Shown: positions 1-6,067, counted from the first letter of the stretch. The stretch is DNA of 6,479 bases from Pseudomonadota bacterium (GCA_022360335.1 JAKSCZ010000122.1:1-6479); one strand, 5' to 3'. Numbers and translations are program-made. Notes: generated by a model from the sequence alone, not told the origin.

Positions 1-1091
1 AAGCCGAGCATCAGAACGAGCGCGCTGCCGGCGGCAAGCACGACGGGGCGGAAGCCCGCGCCGGGCAGGTCGCCCTGCAGCAGATCCGCGAGAATCCCGG
101 CGAGCAGCGCTTCGGCGGCGTAACCGACGATGCAACCGGCGAGCACGCCGAGGATACCGAGCAGCAGGAGCTGCACCAGTGCACCCGTGATGACGAAGCC
201 CTGCGTCGCGCCCAGGCTCTTCATCAGCGCCGCGGCGTCCATGCGCCGGTGGGCGAAGCGCCGCGCGGACATCGCGACGGCGACCGCGCTCAGCAACAGG
301 CTGATCACGGCCGTCAGCGACAGGAATCGCTGCGCGCGCTCGGCGGCCTCGTAGGCGCGCTCGCTGCTTTCCTCCGCGCTGCGCGTACGGATTTCGTCGG
401 GCAGGATGTCCCGAATGGCGTCGTCGAACGCATCGACGTCGTCCTCGGCGCCGGCGACGAGCAAGGCATAGCCCACGCGGCTGCCCTCCCCGATCAGGCC
501 GCTGCGACCGATGTCCGCGCTGTTCACGATGACGGTCGGCGCCAGCGACGCGAAACCGATCGACTGGTCGGGCCGGTAAGTCAGGACGGCGGTCACCTCG
601 AGACGCAATTCGCCGATGTCGAGCACGGCGCCGACGTCGGCGCCGACGCGGGCGAGCAGGGCGCCGTCCGCCCATACCCGGCCTGCCGCAGGAATGCCGT
701 CGACCTCGCGCTCCTCGCCGAACAGCGTATCCGCCACGCGTACGGCGCCGCGCAGCGGGTAGCCGTCGCTGACGACCTTGATCGACGACAACGCACTCTC
801 GTCGCCGTGAAAGACGACGGACGGGAACGACATCGTGTCGGCCGTGGCCAGGTCGTACTGTGCGGCCAGATCGCGCCACTTGTCGGGCACGGGCGCCTGC
901 GACCGCAAGCGCAGGTCGGCCGCGAGAACCTCGTTGGCCTGGCGCGCAACCGCCTTGCCGATGCGGTCGGTCAGGAAACCGACTGCCGTCAGCGCCGCGA
1001 CGGCGAGACCGACCGCCGCGAGCAAAACCAGGACCTCGCCCGAACGCAGCTCGCGGCCGAAGCTGCGCAGCGCGAAGACGAGCGGCTTCAC
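1..1091 (-). CDS. ybbP: YbbP-type ABC transporter permease, N-terminal part (runs off left edge)
   Basis: Inner-membrane permease of the MacB/LolC/FtsX superfamily, which couples ATP hydrolysis on the cytosolic side to movements of a periplasmic domain. I read 363 codons with no stop in this frame. Visible order: TM1 at about residues 20-40 (very rich in L, V and A), a large extracytoplasmic segment at about 41-254 consistent with a MacB-type periplasmic core domain, TM2 at about 255-274, the cytoplasmic stretch MDAAALMKSLGAT (284-296) typical of FtsX-domain proteins, TM3 at about 299-323, and the start of TM4 at about 349. E. coli YbbP has 804 residues, so a bit less than half is present. 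I chose the GTG at 1091 because it overlaps the ATPase stop as GTGA and no ATG lies nearby. Translation is probably coupled to the ATPase gene. Assignment to YbbP rather than another MacB-like permease rests mainly on the tesA-ATPase-permease order. Confidence 0.88.
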   Translation of the reverse strand, partial: MKPLVFALRSFGRELRSGEVLVLLAAVGLAVAALTAVGFLTDRIGKAVARQANEVLAADLRLRSQAPVPDKWRDLAAQYDLATADTMSFPSVVFHGDESALSSIKVVSDGYPLRGAVRVADTLFGEEREVDGIPAAGRVWADGALLARVGADVGAVLDIGELRLEVTAVLTYRPDQSIGFASLAPTVIVNSADIGRSGLIGEGSRVGYALLVAGAEDDVDAFDDAIRDILPDEIRTRSAEESSERAYEAAERAQRFLSLTAVISLLLSAVAVAMSARRFAHRRMDAAALMKSLGATQGFVITGALVQLLLLGILGVLAGCIVGYAAEALLAGILADLLQGDLPGAGFRPVVLAAGSALVLMLG

Positions 1092-1789
1092 GCGGGCGCC
1101 CCCGTATCTCCGACGAGCCGCCCCGCGTCGAGTTCGAGGATGCGATCGCAGCGCCCGGCGAGAGCCGGATCGTGCGTGACGAGGATCAGCGTCGTCGACG
1201 AGCTGCGGTTCAGATCGAACATGAGCTCCATGATGTTCTCGCCGGTCCGCGTGTCGAGGTTGCCCGTCGGTTCGTCCGCGAACAGGACCGCCGGTTCGGC
1301 AGCGAAAGCCCGCGCAATCGCCACACGCTGCTTCTCGCCGCCGGACAGCTGGGCCGGGTAGTGGCTCCATCGATCGCCGAGTCCGACCTCGTCGACGATG
1401 CTGCGCGCCACCGCACGCGCCTCGCCGTGCCCGGCGAGCTCGAGCGGCAACATGACGTTCTCCAGCGCATTGAGCGACGGCACGAGATGAAACGACTGGA
1501 ACACGAAGCCCACGCTGTCGGCGCGCACGAGCGCGCGGCCGTCCTCGTCGAGGTTCGAGAGGTTCGCCCCGTTGAGCCGTACGTACCCGCGCGTCGGCAG
1601 GTCGAGGCCCGCGGACAGCGCCAGAAGCGTGGACTTGCCCGCTCCGGACGGCCCGACGACGGCCACGCTCTGTCCGGCCCCGATGCCGAAACTCACGTCG
1701 CTCAGGATGGTCAGACTCCCTTCGGGGCTGCTAACCTCCTTGCCGACCTCATGGGCCTCGAGAACGGCGGTTTCCGGCTTGTCCGACAT
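1088..1789 (-). CDS. ybbA: ABC transporter ATP-binding protein, YbbA/LolD family
   Basis: Cytosolic ATPase (233 aa; E. coli YbbA has 228) that powers the adjacent permease. All nucleotide-binding motifs are intact: Walker A GPSGAGKST (46-54), Q-loop Gln98 in FVFQSFHLVP, signature LSGGEKQR (148-155), Walker B VLFADE (168-173), D-loop TGNLD (175-179) and switch His206 in VTHD. The QSFHLVPSLNALENVMLPL segment is typical of the LolD/MacB/YbbA group. The frame stays open further upstream to a possible start at 1840, but that extension would lie deep inside tesA and has no family counterpart. The ATG at 1789 gives MSDKPET... and the normal family length. There is no strong Shine-Dalgarno sequence before it. 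The stop overlaps the permease start by 4 bp. LolD is the main alternative name, but the divergent tesA and downstream YbbP-like permease favour YbbA. Confidence 0.93.
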   Translation of the reverse strand: MSDKPETAVLEAHEVGKEVSSPEGSLTILSDVSFGIGAGQSVAVVGPSGAGKSTLLALSAGLDLPTRGYVRLNGANLSNLDEDGRALVRADSVGFVFQSFHLVPSLNALENVMLPLELAGHGEARAVARSIVDEVGLGDRWSHYPAQLSGGEKQRVAIARAFAAEPAVLFADEPTGNLDTRTGENIMELMFDLNRSSSTTLILVTHDPALAGRCDRILELDAGRLVGDTGAPA

Positions 1790-1790
1790 G
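1787..1790. other. Shared CATG: overlapping start codons of divergent ybbA and tesA
   Basis: The tetranucleotide CATG contains the ATG of tesA on the plus strand (1788-1790) and the ATG of the ATPase gene on the minus strand (1789-1787). There is therefore no intergenic DNA, and the 5' leader and any promoter of each gene must lie inside the coding sequence of the other. I see no convincing -35/-10 pair in either flank. Both starts are supported by product length and by family N-termini. Confidence 0.85.
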
Positions 1791-2402
1791 CGAAAAATTC
1801 TGACTCTCGTTCTGCTGCTGGCGGCGGCGGGCGCCCACACGGACGACTCGCCGACGATTCTGATCTTCGGCGACAGTCTCAGCGCCGGTTTCGGAATTGA
1901 CGTTGACCAATCCTGGACCGCTTTGTTGCAGCGGCGGCTCGCCGCTCAAGGTTACGAACATCGCGTCGTCAACGCCAGTATCACCGGCGAGACGACCGAG
2001 GGCGGTGCGGCCCGGATCGACGGCGCAATCCGTGAATTCGCGCCCGAGCTCGTCATCCTCGAGCTCGGCGGAAACGACGGTCTGCGCGGCTTTCCGCCCG
2101 CGCGGATCAAACGCAATCTCAGGGCGATCGCGCAGCGGGCAGGCGATTCGGGGGCCGGCGTCGTGATCCTGGGCATACGTATTCCGACCAACTACGGCAC
2201 TCGCTACACGCAGGCGTTCGAAGGCGTTTACCGGGAGGTCGCCGAGGAACTCGGCGCCGAGTGGATCGAGTTCTTCATGGAGGGCGTCGCGCTCAACGAC
2301 GAGTTGCTCCAGGAAGACCGGATTCATCCGAACGCCGAAGCGCAGCCGATTCTGCTCGATAACGCCTGGCCCGTAATCCGCGCTACACTGGACGGGCTCT
2401 AG
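1788..2402 (+). CDS. tesA: Periplasmic acyl-CoA thioesterase I / lysophospholipase L1 (GDSL/SGNH hydrolase)
   Basis: Secreted SGNH-fold esterase hydrolysing acyl thioesters, lysophospholipids and related lipid esters in the periplasm. The product has 204 aa (E. coli precursor 208). Residues 1-16 form a signal peptide: MRK, a hydrophobic core of L, V and A, then AGA before His17, the likely signal peptidase I site. There is no lipobox cysteine, so a soluble periplasmic protein is expected. Catalytic blocks: GDSLSAG (28-34) with nucleophile Ser30; Gly67 in NASITGET; ELGGNDGLRGF (92-102) with Asn96 of the oxyanion hole; and DRIHPN (177-182) with Asp177 and His180. IRIPTNYG and FFMEGV also match TesA closely. 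An in-frame extension upstream would remove the signal peptide from the N-terminus and was not used. No clear Shine-Dalgarno sequence is seen. The gene is divergent from ybbA and 17 bp ahead of fadD, probably in one transcript with it. Confidence 0.95.
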   Translation: MRKILTLVLLLAAAGAHTDDSPTILIFGDSLSAGFGIDVDQSWTALLQRRLAAQGYEHRVVNASITGETTEGGAARIDGAIREFAPELVILELGGNDGLRGFPPARIKRNLRAIAQRAGDSGAGVVILGIRIPTNYGTRYTQAFEGVYREVAEELGAEWIEFFMEGVALNDELLQEDRIHPNAEAQPILLDNAWPVIRATLDGL

Positions 2403-2408
2403 AACGAC

Positions 2409-2414
2409 AAGAGA
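2409..2414 (+). promoter_or_regulatory. Probable ribosome binding site of fadD
   Basis: AAGAGA lies 5 nt before the GTG at 2420, within the 17-nt gap after the tesA stop. It is a moderate purine-rich match to a Shine-Dalgarno sequence. It supports GTG as the fadD start, which gives the family N-terminus M-D-K-V-W-L-K-S-Y-P. Confidence 0.45.
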
Positions 2415-2419
2415 ACCGC

Positions 2420-4078
2420 GTGGACAAAGTCTGGTTGAAATCGTATCCGGAAGGGGTGCCGGCCGAAGTCCCCGAACCGCCCTGGCGATCGGTCAGAGAC
2501 CTTTGCGAACACAGTTTCGCGGCCTACCCGGACAGCCCGGCGTATACGTGCATGGGCAAGACGCTGACCTATGCCGACCTGAATCGCCGGTCGATGGACT
2601 TCGCCTGCTTCTTGCAGAAGAAGCTCGGACTCACACGCGGCGAACGCGTCGCGATCATGTTGCCGAACGTGCTGCAGTACCCGGTCGCGATGTGCGGAGT
2701 CTTCCGTGCCGGTCTCGTCGTCGTCAACGTCAACCCGCTGTACACGGCGCGCGAACTCAAGCACCAGCTCGAGGATTCCGGGGCGCGTTGCATCGTCATC
2801 CTCGAGAACTTCGCCCACGTTCTCGAGGAAGTCATTGCCGACACCGCGATCGACCACGTCGTGACGACCGGGCTCGGCGACTTGCTGGCGTTCCCGCGCG
2901 GCATGGTGACGAATCTCGTTATGCGCTACGTCAAAAAAGCGGTGCCCGGGTACCGCTTCGCCGGCAGCACGACGTTCGGGCGCGCGCTCAGGGAGGGCGC
3001 CGGCGAGAAGCTCGACGACGTCGAGCTGGGCTATGCCGACATCGCCTACCTGCAATACACGGGCGGGACGACGGGCGTGTCCAAAGGCGCAATGCTGAGT
3101 CATCGCAACATGGTCTACAACGTGCAGCAGACCGTGACCTGGCAGCACGACGTATACGACGACGTCGACCAGGTGGTCGCCATTACCGCACTGCCGCTGT
3201 ATCACATCTTCTCGCTGGAGGGTAACTGCCTGACCGTCATGTCGATGGGCGGGCTGAATGTGCTGATCACCAACCCGCGCGACTTCGAGGGCTTCGCAAA
3301 GGAGATATCGCGCTTTCCGTTCAACCTGTTCACGGGCGTCAACACGATGTTCGCCGCACTGATGAACACATCGGGCTTCGACAGGATCGACTTCAGCCAC
3401 CTCAGGGTGGCGATCGGAGGCGGCATGGCCGTGCAGCCGGCCGTCGCCAGGGAATGGAAGCAGCGGACGGGCCGGCCGATCCTGCAGGGCTACGGACTGA
3501 CCGAAACGTCGCCCGTCGCCGTCTGCTGCCGGGTCGGCGACGACTTCACGGGCACGATCGGTTTGCCGGTACCGTCGACCGACGTCATGATCGTCGGCGA
3601 CGACGGCAATGCGTTGCCGCTCAACGAGACCGGCGAGATCTGCATCAAAGGTCCCCAGGTCATGGAAGGTTACTGGCAGCGGCCGCAGGACACGGCGGAC
3701 GTCATGCTGCCCGGCGGCTGGCTGCGCACGGGCGACGTCGGGCGCATGGACGAGGACGGCTTCGTCTGGATCGAGGACCGCAAGAAGGACATGATCCTCG
3801 TTTCCGGTTTCAACGTGTACCCGAACGAGATCGAGAGCGTCGTCGTCGAACTCGACGGCGTGCTCGAGGCGGCCGCGATCGGTATTCCCGACGAGAAGTC
3901 CGGCGAAGTCGTGAAGATCTTCGCCGTTCGCAGGGACGAGTCGCTCTCGGCCCAGGACATACTCGACCATTGCCGCAAAAACCTGACCGGCTACAAGCGT
4001 CCGAAGGAAGTCGAATTCCGCGACGAGCTGCCGAAAACCAACGTCGGCAAGATCCTGCGCCGCGCGCTCCGCGAGTAG
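2420..4078 (+). CDS. fadD: Long-chain-fatty-acid--CoA ligase (acyl-CoA synthetase)
   Basis: Membrane-associated cytosolic enzyme that adenylates long-chain fatty acids and transfers them to CoA, the entry step of beta-oxidation and of fatty-acid recycling. The product has 552 aa (E. coli FadD 561) and matches FadD along its whole length, starting with the KVWL..YP..VP N-terminus. ANL-superfamily motifs: P-loop YTGGTTGVSKG (213-223), TALPLYHIFS, ITNPRDF, YGLTET (358-363), GWLRTGD with Asp439, DRKKDMILVSGFNVYPNEIE (453-472) including the FadD fatty-acid signature region and Arg454, and C-terminal LPKTNVGKILRR with the adenylation lysine Lys544. The start is a GTG. The protein ends about ten residues earlier than E. 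coli FadD: its TAG stop (4076-4078) is the GTAG at the edge of a palindromic repeat, so the short tail may result from repeat insertion (inference). The short gap from tesA suggests co-transcription. Confidence 0.97.
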   Translation: MDKVWLKSYPEGVPAEVPEPPWRSVRDLCEHSFAAYPDSPAYTCMGKTLTYADLNRRSMDFACFLQKKLGLTRGERVAIMLPNVLQYPVAMCGVFRAGLVVVNVNPLYTARELKHQLEDSGARCIVILENFAHVLEEVIADTAIDHVVTTGLGDLLAFPRGMVTNLVMRYVKKAVPGYRFAGSTTFGRALREGAGEKLDDVELGYADIAYLQYTGGTTGVSKGAMLSHRNMVYNVQQTVTWQHDVYDDVDQVVAITALPLYHIFSLEGNCLTVMSMGGLNVLITNPRDFEGFAKEISRFPFNLFTGVNTMFAALMNTSGFDRIDFSHLRVAIGGGMAVQPAVAREWKQRTGRPILQGYGLTETSPVAVCCRVGDDFTGTIGLPVPSTDVMIVGDDGNALPLNETGEICIKGPQVMEGYWQRPQDTADVMLPGGWLRTGDVGRMDEDGFVWIEDRKKDMILVSGFNVYPNEIESVVVELDGVLEAAAIGIPDEKSGEVVKIFAVRRDESLSAQDILDHCRKNLTGYKRPKEVEFRDELPKTNVGKILRRALRE

Positions 4079-4118
4079 GAGCGGCTTCAGCCGCGATCGG
4101 GCCTGAAGGCCCTCCTAC
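4075..4118. repeat. Heterodimeric BIME-like unit, copy 1
   Basis: GTAGGAG at 4075-4081 and its exact complement CTCCTAC at 4112-4118 enclose two different hairpins, a GCGGCT type and a GGGCCT type, joined tail to tail by GATC (4095-4098). The same composite recurs in inverted orientation at 5981-6023. The outer 7-bp arms could pair with each other to give a branched fold. Confidence 0.8.
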
Positions 4119-4185
4119 GATTCTCCGCTGGGCCTGAAGGCCCTCCTACGATTCTCCGCCGGGCCTGAAGGCCCTACTACGATTC
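4099..4185. repeat. 31-bp tandem repeat, 2.8 copies
   Basis: Units begin at 4099, 4130 and 4161, a strict 31-bp period. The first two differ only at their last base (T or C). The third is cut after about 25 bp and has one C-to-A change at its position 15. Each unit holds the GGGCCT-GA-AGGCCC palindrome and a linker (CTACGATTCTCCGC in the two full copies). The near identity suggests recent tandem amplification. Confidence 0.92.
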
Positions 4186-5244
4186 GTGGTACTGCGGGCT
4201 CAGCTCGTGCACGGCATCGACGAGGACGGTAACCCGGTCGGGATCGACGTCGGGCGTGATGCCGTGGCCGAGGTTGAAGACGTGGCCGGGCCCGTCGCCG
4301 TAGCTTGCGAGCGTCTCGGCGACGCCCGCGCGTACGGCGTCCGCGCTCTCGCGCAGCGTGGCCGGGTCGAGATTTCCCTGCAGCGCCACCTTGTCCCGAA
4401 CGTACTCGCGTGCCGTGCCGAGGTCGGTCGTCCAGTCGACGCCGAGCGCGTCGCAGCCCGTCTCGGCGAGGTCGCTCAGCAATTCACCCGCTCCCTTGGT
4501 GAACAGGACGACCGGAATGCGGCGCCCGTCTTTTTCGCGCGTCAGGCCGTCGACGATCCTCTGCATGCTCGCGAGCGAGAAGCGGCGAAAATCCCCGGGC
4601 TCGAGCGCGGCGCCCCAGGTGTCGAAAATCTGTACGGCCTGCGCGCCCGCCTCGATCTGCGCATTGAGGTATTCGATCGTCGTCTCGGCGACCTTGTCCA
4701 TGAGTTCGTCGAGGACCTCGGGCGCCTCGCTTGCGAGCCCCCTGATCGTCGGGAAGCCGCGGCTCGAGCCGCCCTCGACCATGTAGGTTCCGCAGGTGAA
4801 CGGGCTGCCGGCGAAGCCGATCAGCGGCACCGCGCCGTCGAGCTCGCGACGGATCGTGCGCACTGCATCGAACACATAGCCCAGCGTTTTTTCGACGTCG
4901 GGAACGCGCAGCGCCCGGACCGCGTCGGCGTTCTGCACGGGCCGCTCGAACTTCGGCCCCTCGCCCCCGACGAAGTGCAGGCCGAGTCCCATGGCGTCGG
5001 GGACGGTCAGGATGTCGGAGAACAGGATCGCGGCGTCGAGCGCGTAGCGCCTGAGCGGCTGCATCGTCACCTCGCAGGCCAGCTCCGGATTGCGGCAAAG
5101 GCTCATGAAGTCGCCTGCCCCGGCGCGGGTCGCGCGGTACTCGGGCAGGTAACGCCCTGCCTGCCGCATGATCCACACCGGCGTACGCGGCACGGGCCGG
5201 CGCAGCAGCGCACGCAGCAACAGGTCGTTCCTGAGCGCCGTCAT
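4177..5244 (-). CDS. hemE: Uroporphyrinogen decarboxylase
   Basis: Cytosolic enzyme of haem biosynthesis that removes four carboxyl groups from uroporphyrinogen III to give coproporphyrinogen III. The product has 355 aa (E. coli HemE 354) and is complete. Signatures: N-terminal PVWIMRQAGRYLPEY (22-36) with substrate-binding Arg27 and Arg31, Asp77 in ILFSDIL (the catalytic aspartate in the family), Tyr154 in GSPFTCGTYMVEGG, IFDTWGAAL, and C-terminal FNLGHGI with His327. The ATG at 5244 overlaps the pyrF stop (ATGA, 5244-5241), and the N-terminus MTALRNDLLLRALLR is typical. No strong Shine-Dalgarno sequence is seen, so translation is probably coupled to pyrF. The final Glu-Ser and the TAG stop are encoded by the edge of the palindromic repeat cluster. 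No residue known to be essential is missing. Confidence 0.97.
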   Translation of the reverse strand: MTALRNDLLLRALLRRPVPRTPVWIMRQAGRYLPEYRATRAGAGDFMSLCRNPELACEVTMQPLRRYALDAAILFSDILTVPDAMGLGLHFVGGEGPKFERPVQNADAVRALRVPDVEKTLGYVFDAVRTIRRELDGAVPLIGFAGSPFTCGTYMVEGGSSRGFPTIRGLASEAPEVLDELMDKVAETTIEYLNAQIEAGAQAVQIFDTWGAALEPGDFRRFSLASMQRIVDGLTREKDGRRIPVVLFTKGAGELLSDLAETGCDALGVDWTTDLGTAREYVRDKVALQGNLDPATLRESADAVRAGVAETLASYGDGPGHVFNLGHGITPDVDPDRVTVLVDAVHELSPQYHES

Positions 5245-5960
5245 CGGCTGCCGGCCTGCTCCGCGATGCGCGCCTGGATGCCTTCCGCCGCGGCCCGCGG
5301 GTTCTCCGCGTCCCGGATCGGCCGGCCGACGACGACGTAGTCGCAGCCGTTGCGAAACGCCGTTTCGACCGTGACGACGCGTTTCTGGTCACCGGCCGGC
5401 TTGTTGTCGACGGGCCGGATACCCGGCGCTACGACGAGCAGTTTCTCGTCGACGAATTCGCGCAGCCGCGGAACCTCCAGACCCGACGAGATCACGCCGT
5501 CGCAGCCGGATTCGAGGCACTGTTTCGCACGCGACAGGACCAGATCCCCGACGGTGCAGTCGAAACCGAGGTCGTCGAGATCGCCGCGGTCGAGACTGGT
5601 CAGCACGGTCACTCCCAGGACCTTGAGCGTATTCCCCTTGTTCCGTGCGGCCGCTTCCATCATCGAACGGTTGCCGTGCACGGTCACGAAGGCCGCACCG
5701 CGGTCCCCGAGCGAGCGAACGGCCGAACCGACCGTCGCCGGAATGTCGAAGAACTTGAGATCGCAGAAGACCTTCTTGTCCCTTGCCAGGAACCAGTCGA
5801 GCAGATCGAAGTACCCGCCGCTCATCATGAGTTCCAGTCCGATCTTGTAGAACGTCACGGCGTCGCCGAGCTCGGTCGCGAGCGCCTTCGCCCGATCGCA
5901 GCTCGGGACGTCCATGGCGAATATCAGGCGGTCGCGCGCGGGGATGTCCTTGTGGATCAC
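5241..5960 (-). CDS. pyrF: Orotidine 5'-phosphate decarboxylase
   Basis: Last step of de novo UMP synthesis: OMP is decarboxylated to UMP in the cytosol. The product has 239 aa (E. coli PyrF 245). The TIM-barrel motifs of the family are present: Asp17 in FAMDVP, Lys39 in FYKIGLEL, the catalytic DLKFFDIPATV (67-77) with Asp67, Lys69 and Asp72, VTVLTSLD, the phosphate-binding APGIRP with Arg182, and VVGRPI with Arg213. The start is GTG at 5960, preceded by AGGAA with 5-nt spacing. The next candidate, Met16, would remove Asp17's strand, so it is unlikely. The 3' end overlaps hemE by 4 bp. Upstream, 107 bp separate it from the dGTPase-like gene, most of it palindromic repeat, with no recognisable promoter. 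Confidence 0.97.
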   Translation of the reverse strand: MIHKDIPARDRLIFAMDVPSCDRAKALATELGDAVTFYKIGLELMMSGGYFDLLDWFLARDKKVFCDLKFFDIPATVGSAVRSLGDRGAAFVTVHGNRSMMEAAARNKGNTLKVLGVTVLTSLDRGDLDDLGFDCTVGDLVLSRAKQCLESGCDGVISSGLEVPRLREFVDEKLLVVAPGIRPVDNKPAGDQKRVVTVETAFRNGCDYVVVGRPIRDAENPRAAAEGIQARIAEQAGSR

Positions 5961-5965
5961 GTGGG

Positions 5966-5970
5966 TTCCT
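5966..5970 (-). promoter_or_regulatory. Ribosome binding site of pyrF
   Basis: On the minus strand AGGAA is followed by CCCAC and then the GTG start at 5960. It is a good Shine-Dalgarno match at normal spacing, and it fixes GTG rather than a downstream ATG as the start. Confidence 0.6.
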
Positions 5971-5980
5971 CGATTGGCAC

Positions 5981-6047
5981 GGGAGGACTTTCAGGCCCCG
6001 ATCGCGGCTAAAGCCGCTCCTACATCGCGGCTAAAGCCGCTCCTACG
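5981..6047. repeat. Second REP/BIME-like palindromic cluster, upstream of pyrF
   Basis: Two perfect 23-bp tandem copies (6001-6023 and 6024-6046) each hold GCGGCT-AA-AGCCGC (6004-6017, 6027-6040) followed by TCCTAC, so on the minus strand each reads GTAGGAG then the hairpin. Next to them, at 5981-5999, lies a decayed copy of the GGGCCT-type palindrome (GGACT-TTC-AGGCC with one stem mismatch), joined through CGATC. The cluster sits between two genes on the same strand, inside the probable transcript, where it could form mRNA hairpins. It leaves little room for a separate pyrF promoter. Confidence 0.88.
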
Positions 6048-6067
6048 GACGGGCGCCGCGCATTCTA

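Larger units (their letters stand above)
4075..4186. repeat. REP/BIME-like palindromic repeat cluster between convergent fadD and hemE
   Basis: The cluster has four short palindromes. The first (4081-4094) is GCGGCT-TC-AGCCGC preceded by GTAGGAG. It is joined through GATC to three copies of GGGCCT-GA-AGGCCC at 4099-4112, 4130-4143 and 4161-4174, which are in the opposite orientation (TCCTAC follows each of the first two, TACTAC the third). GTAG at the foot of a hairpin matches the arrangement known for REP elements mobilised by RAYT/TnpA-REP transposases. The cluster fills the whole gap between the two genes. Its two outer GTAG edges form the TAG stops of fadD (4076-4078) and hemE (4179-4177). 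The stems could attenuate transcription from both sides, but no T-run follows, so I do not call an intrinsic terminator. No transposase gene is in the window. Confidence 0.9.

Noticed and set aside
249..1361. Open frame of 370 codons on the plus strand
   Set aside because: It lies antisense to the YbbP-like permease and the ATPase, both of which have clear motifs. It is a composition artefact.
1572..1787. In-frame N-terminal extension of tesA
   Set aside because: It would run inside ybbA and bury the signal peptide. The ATG at 1788 gives a proper signal peptide and the usual family length.
1790..1840. Upstream start for the ybbA ATPase at 1840
   Set aside because: The extra 17 residues are low-complexity, lie antisense to the tesA signal peptide and have no counterpart in the family.
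1850..1920. TTGAC-like motif near 1900 as a promoter element
   Set aside because: A single hexamer-like match without a partner box at proper spacing is not enough, and it lies inside tesA.
2399..3970. Open reading frame of over 500 codons antisense to fadD
   Set aside because: The frame is a by-product of high GC codon bias. Its product is rich in D, R, V and H without domains, while the plus-strand frame is an unmistakable FadD.
4099..4185. CRISPR-like regular array (31-bp period)
   Set aside because: The whole unit repeats, with no variable spacers. The units are palindromic tandem copies and no cas gene is present.
4075..4186. Intrinsic terminators formed by the hairpins
   Set aside because: Stems are strong, but no T-tract follows any of them on either strand. 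Kept as repeats with a possible attenuating role.
4186..5340. Long open frame antisense to hemE and the pyrF 3' end
   Set aside because: It overlaps two well-supported genes, and its product has low complexity and no recognisable motif.
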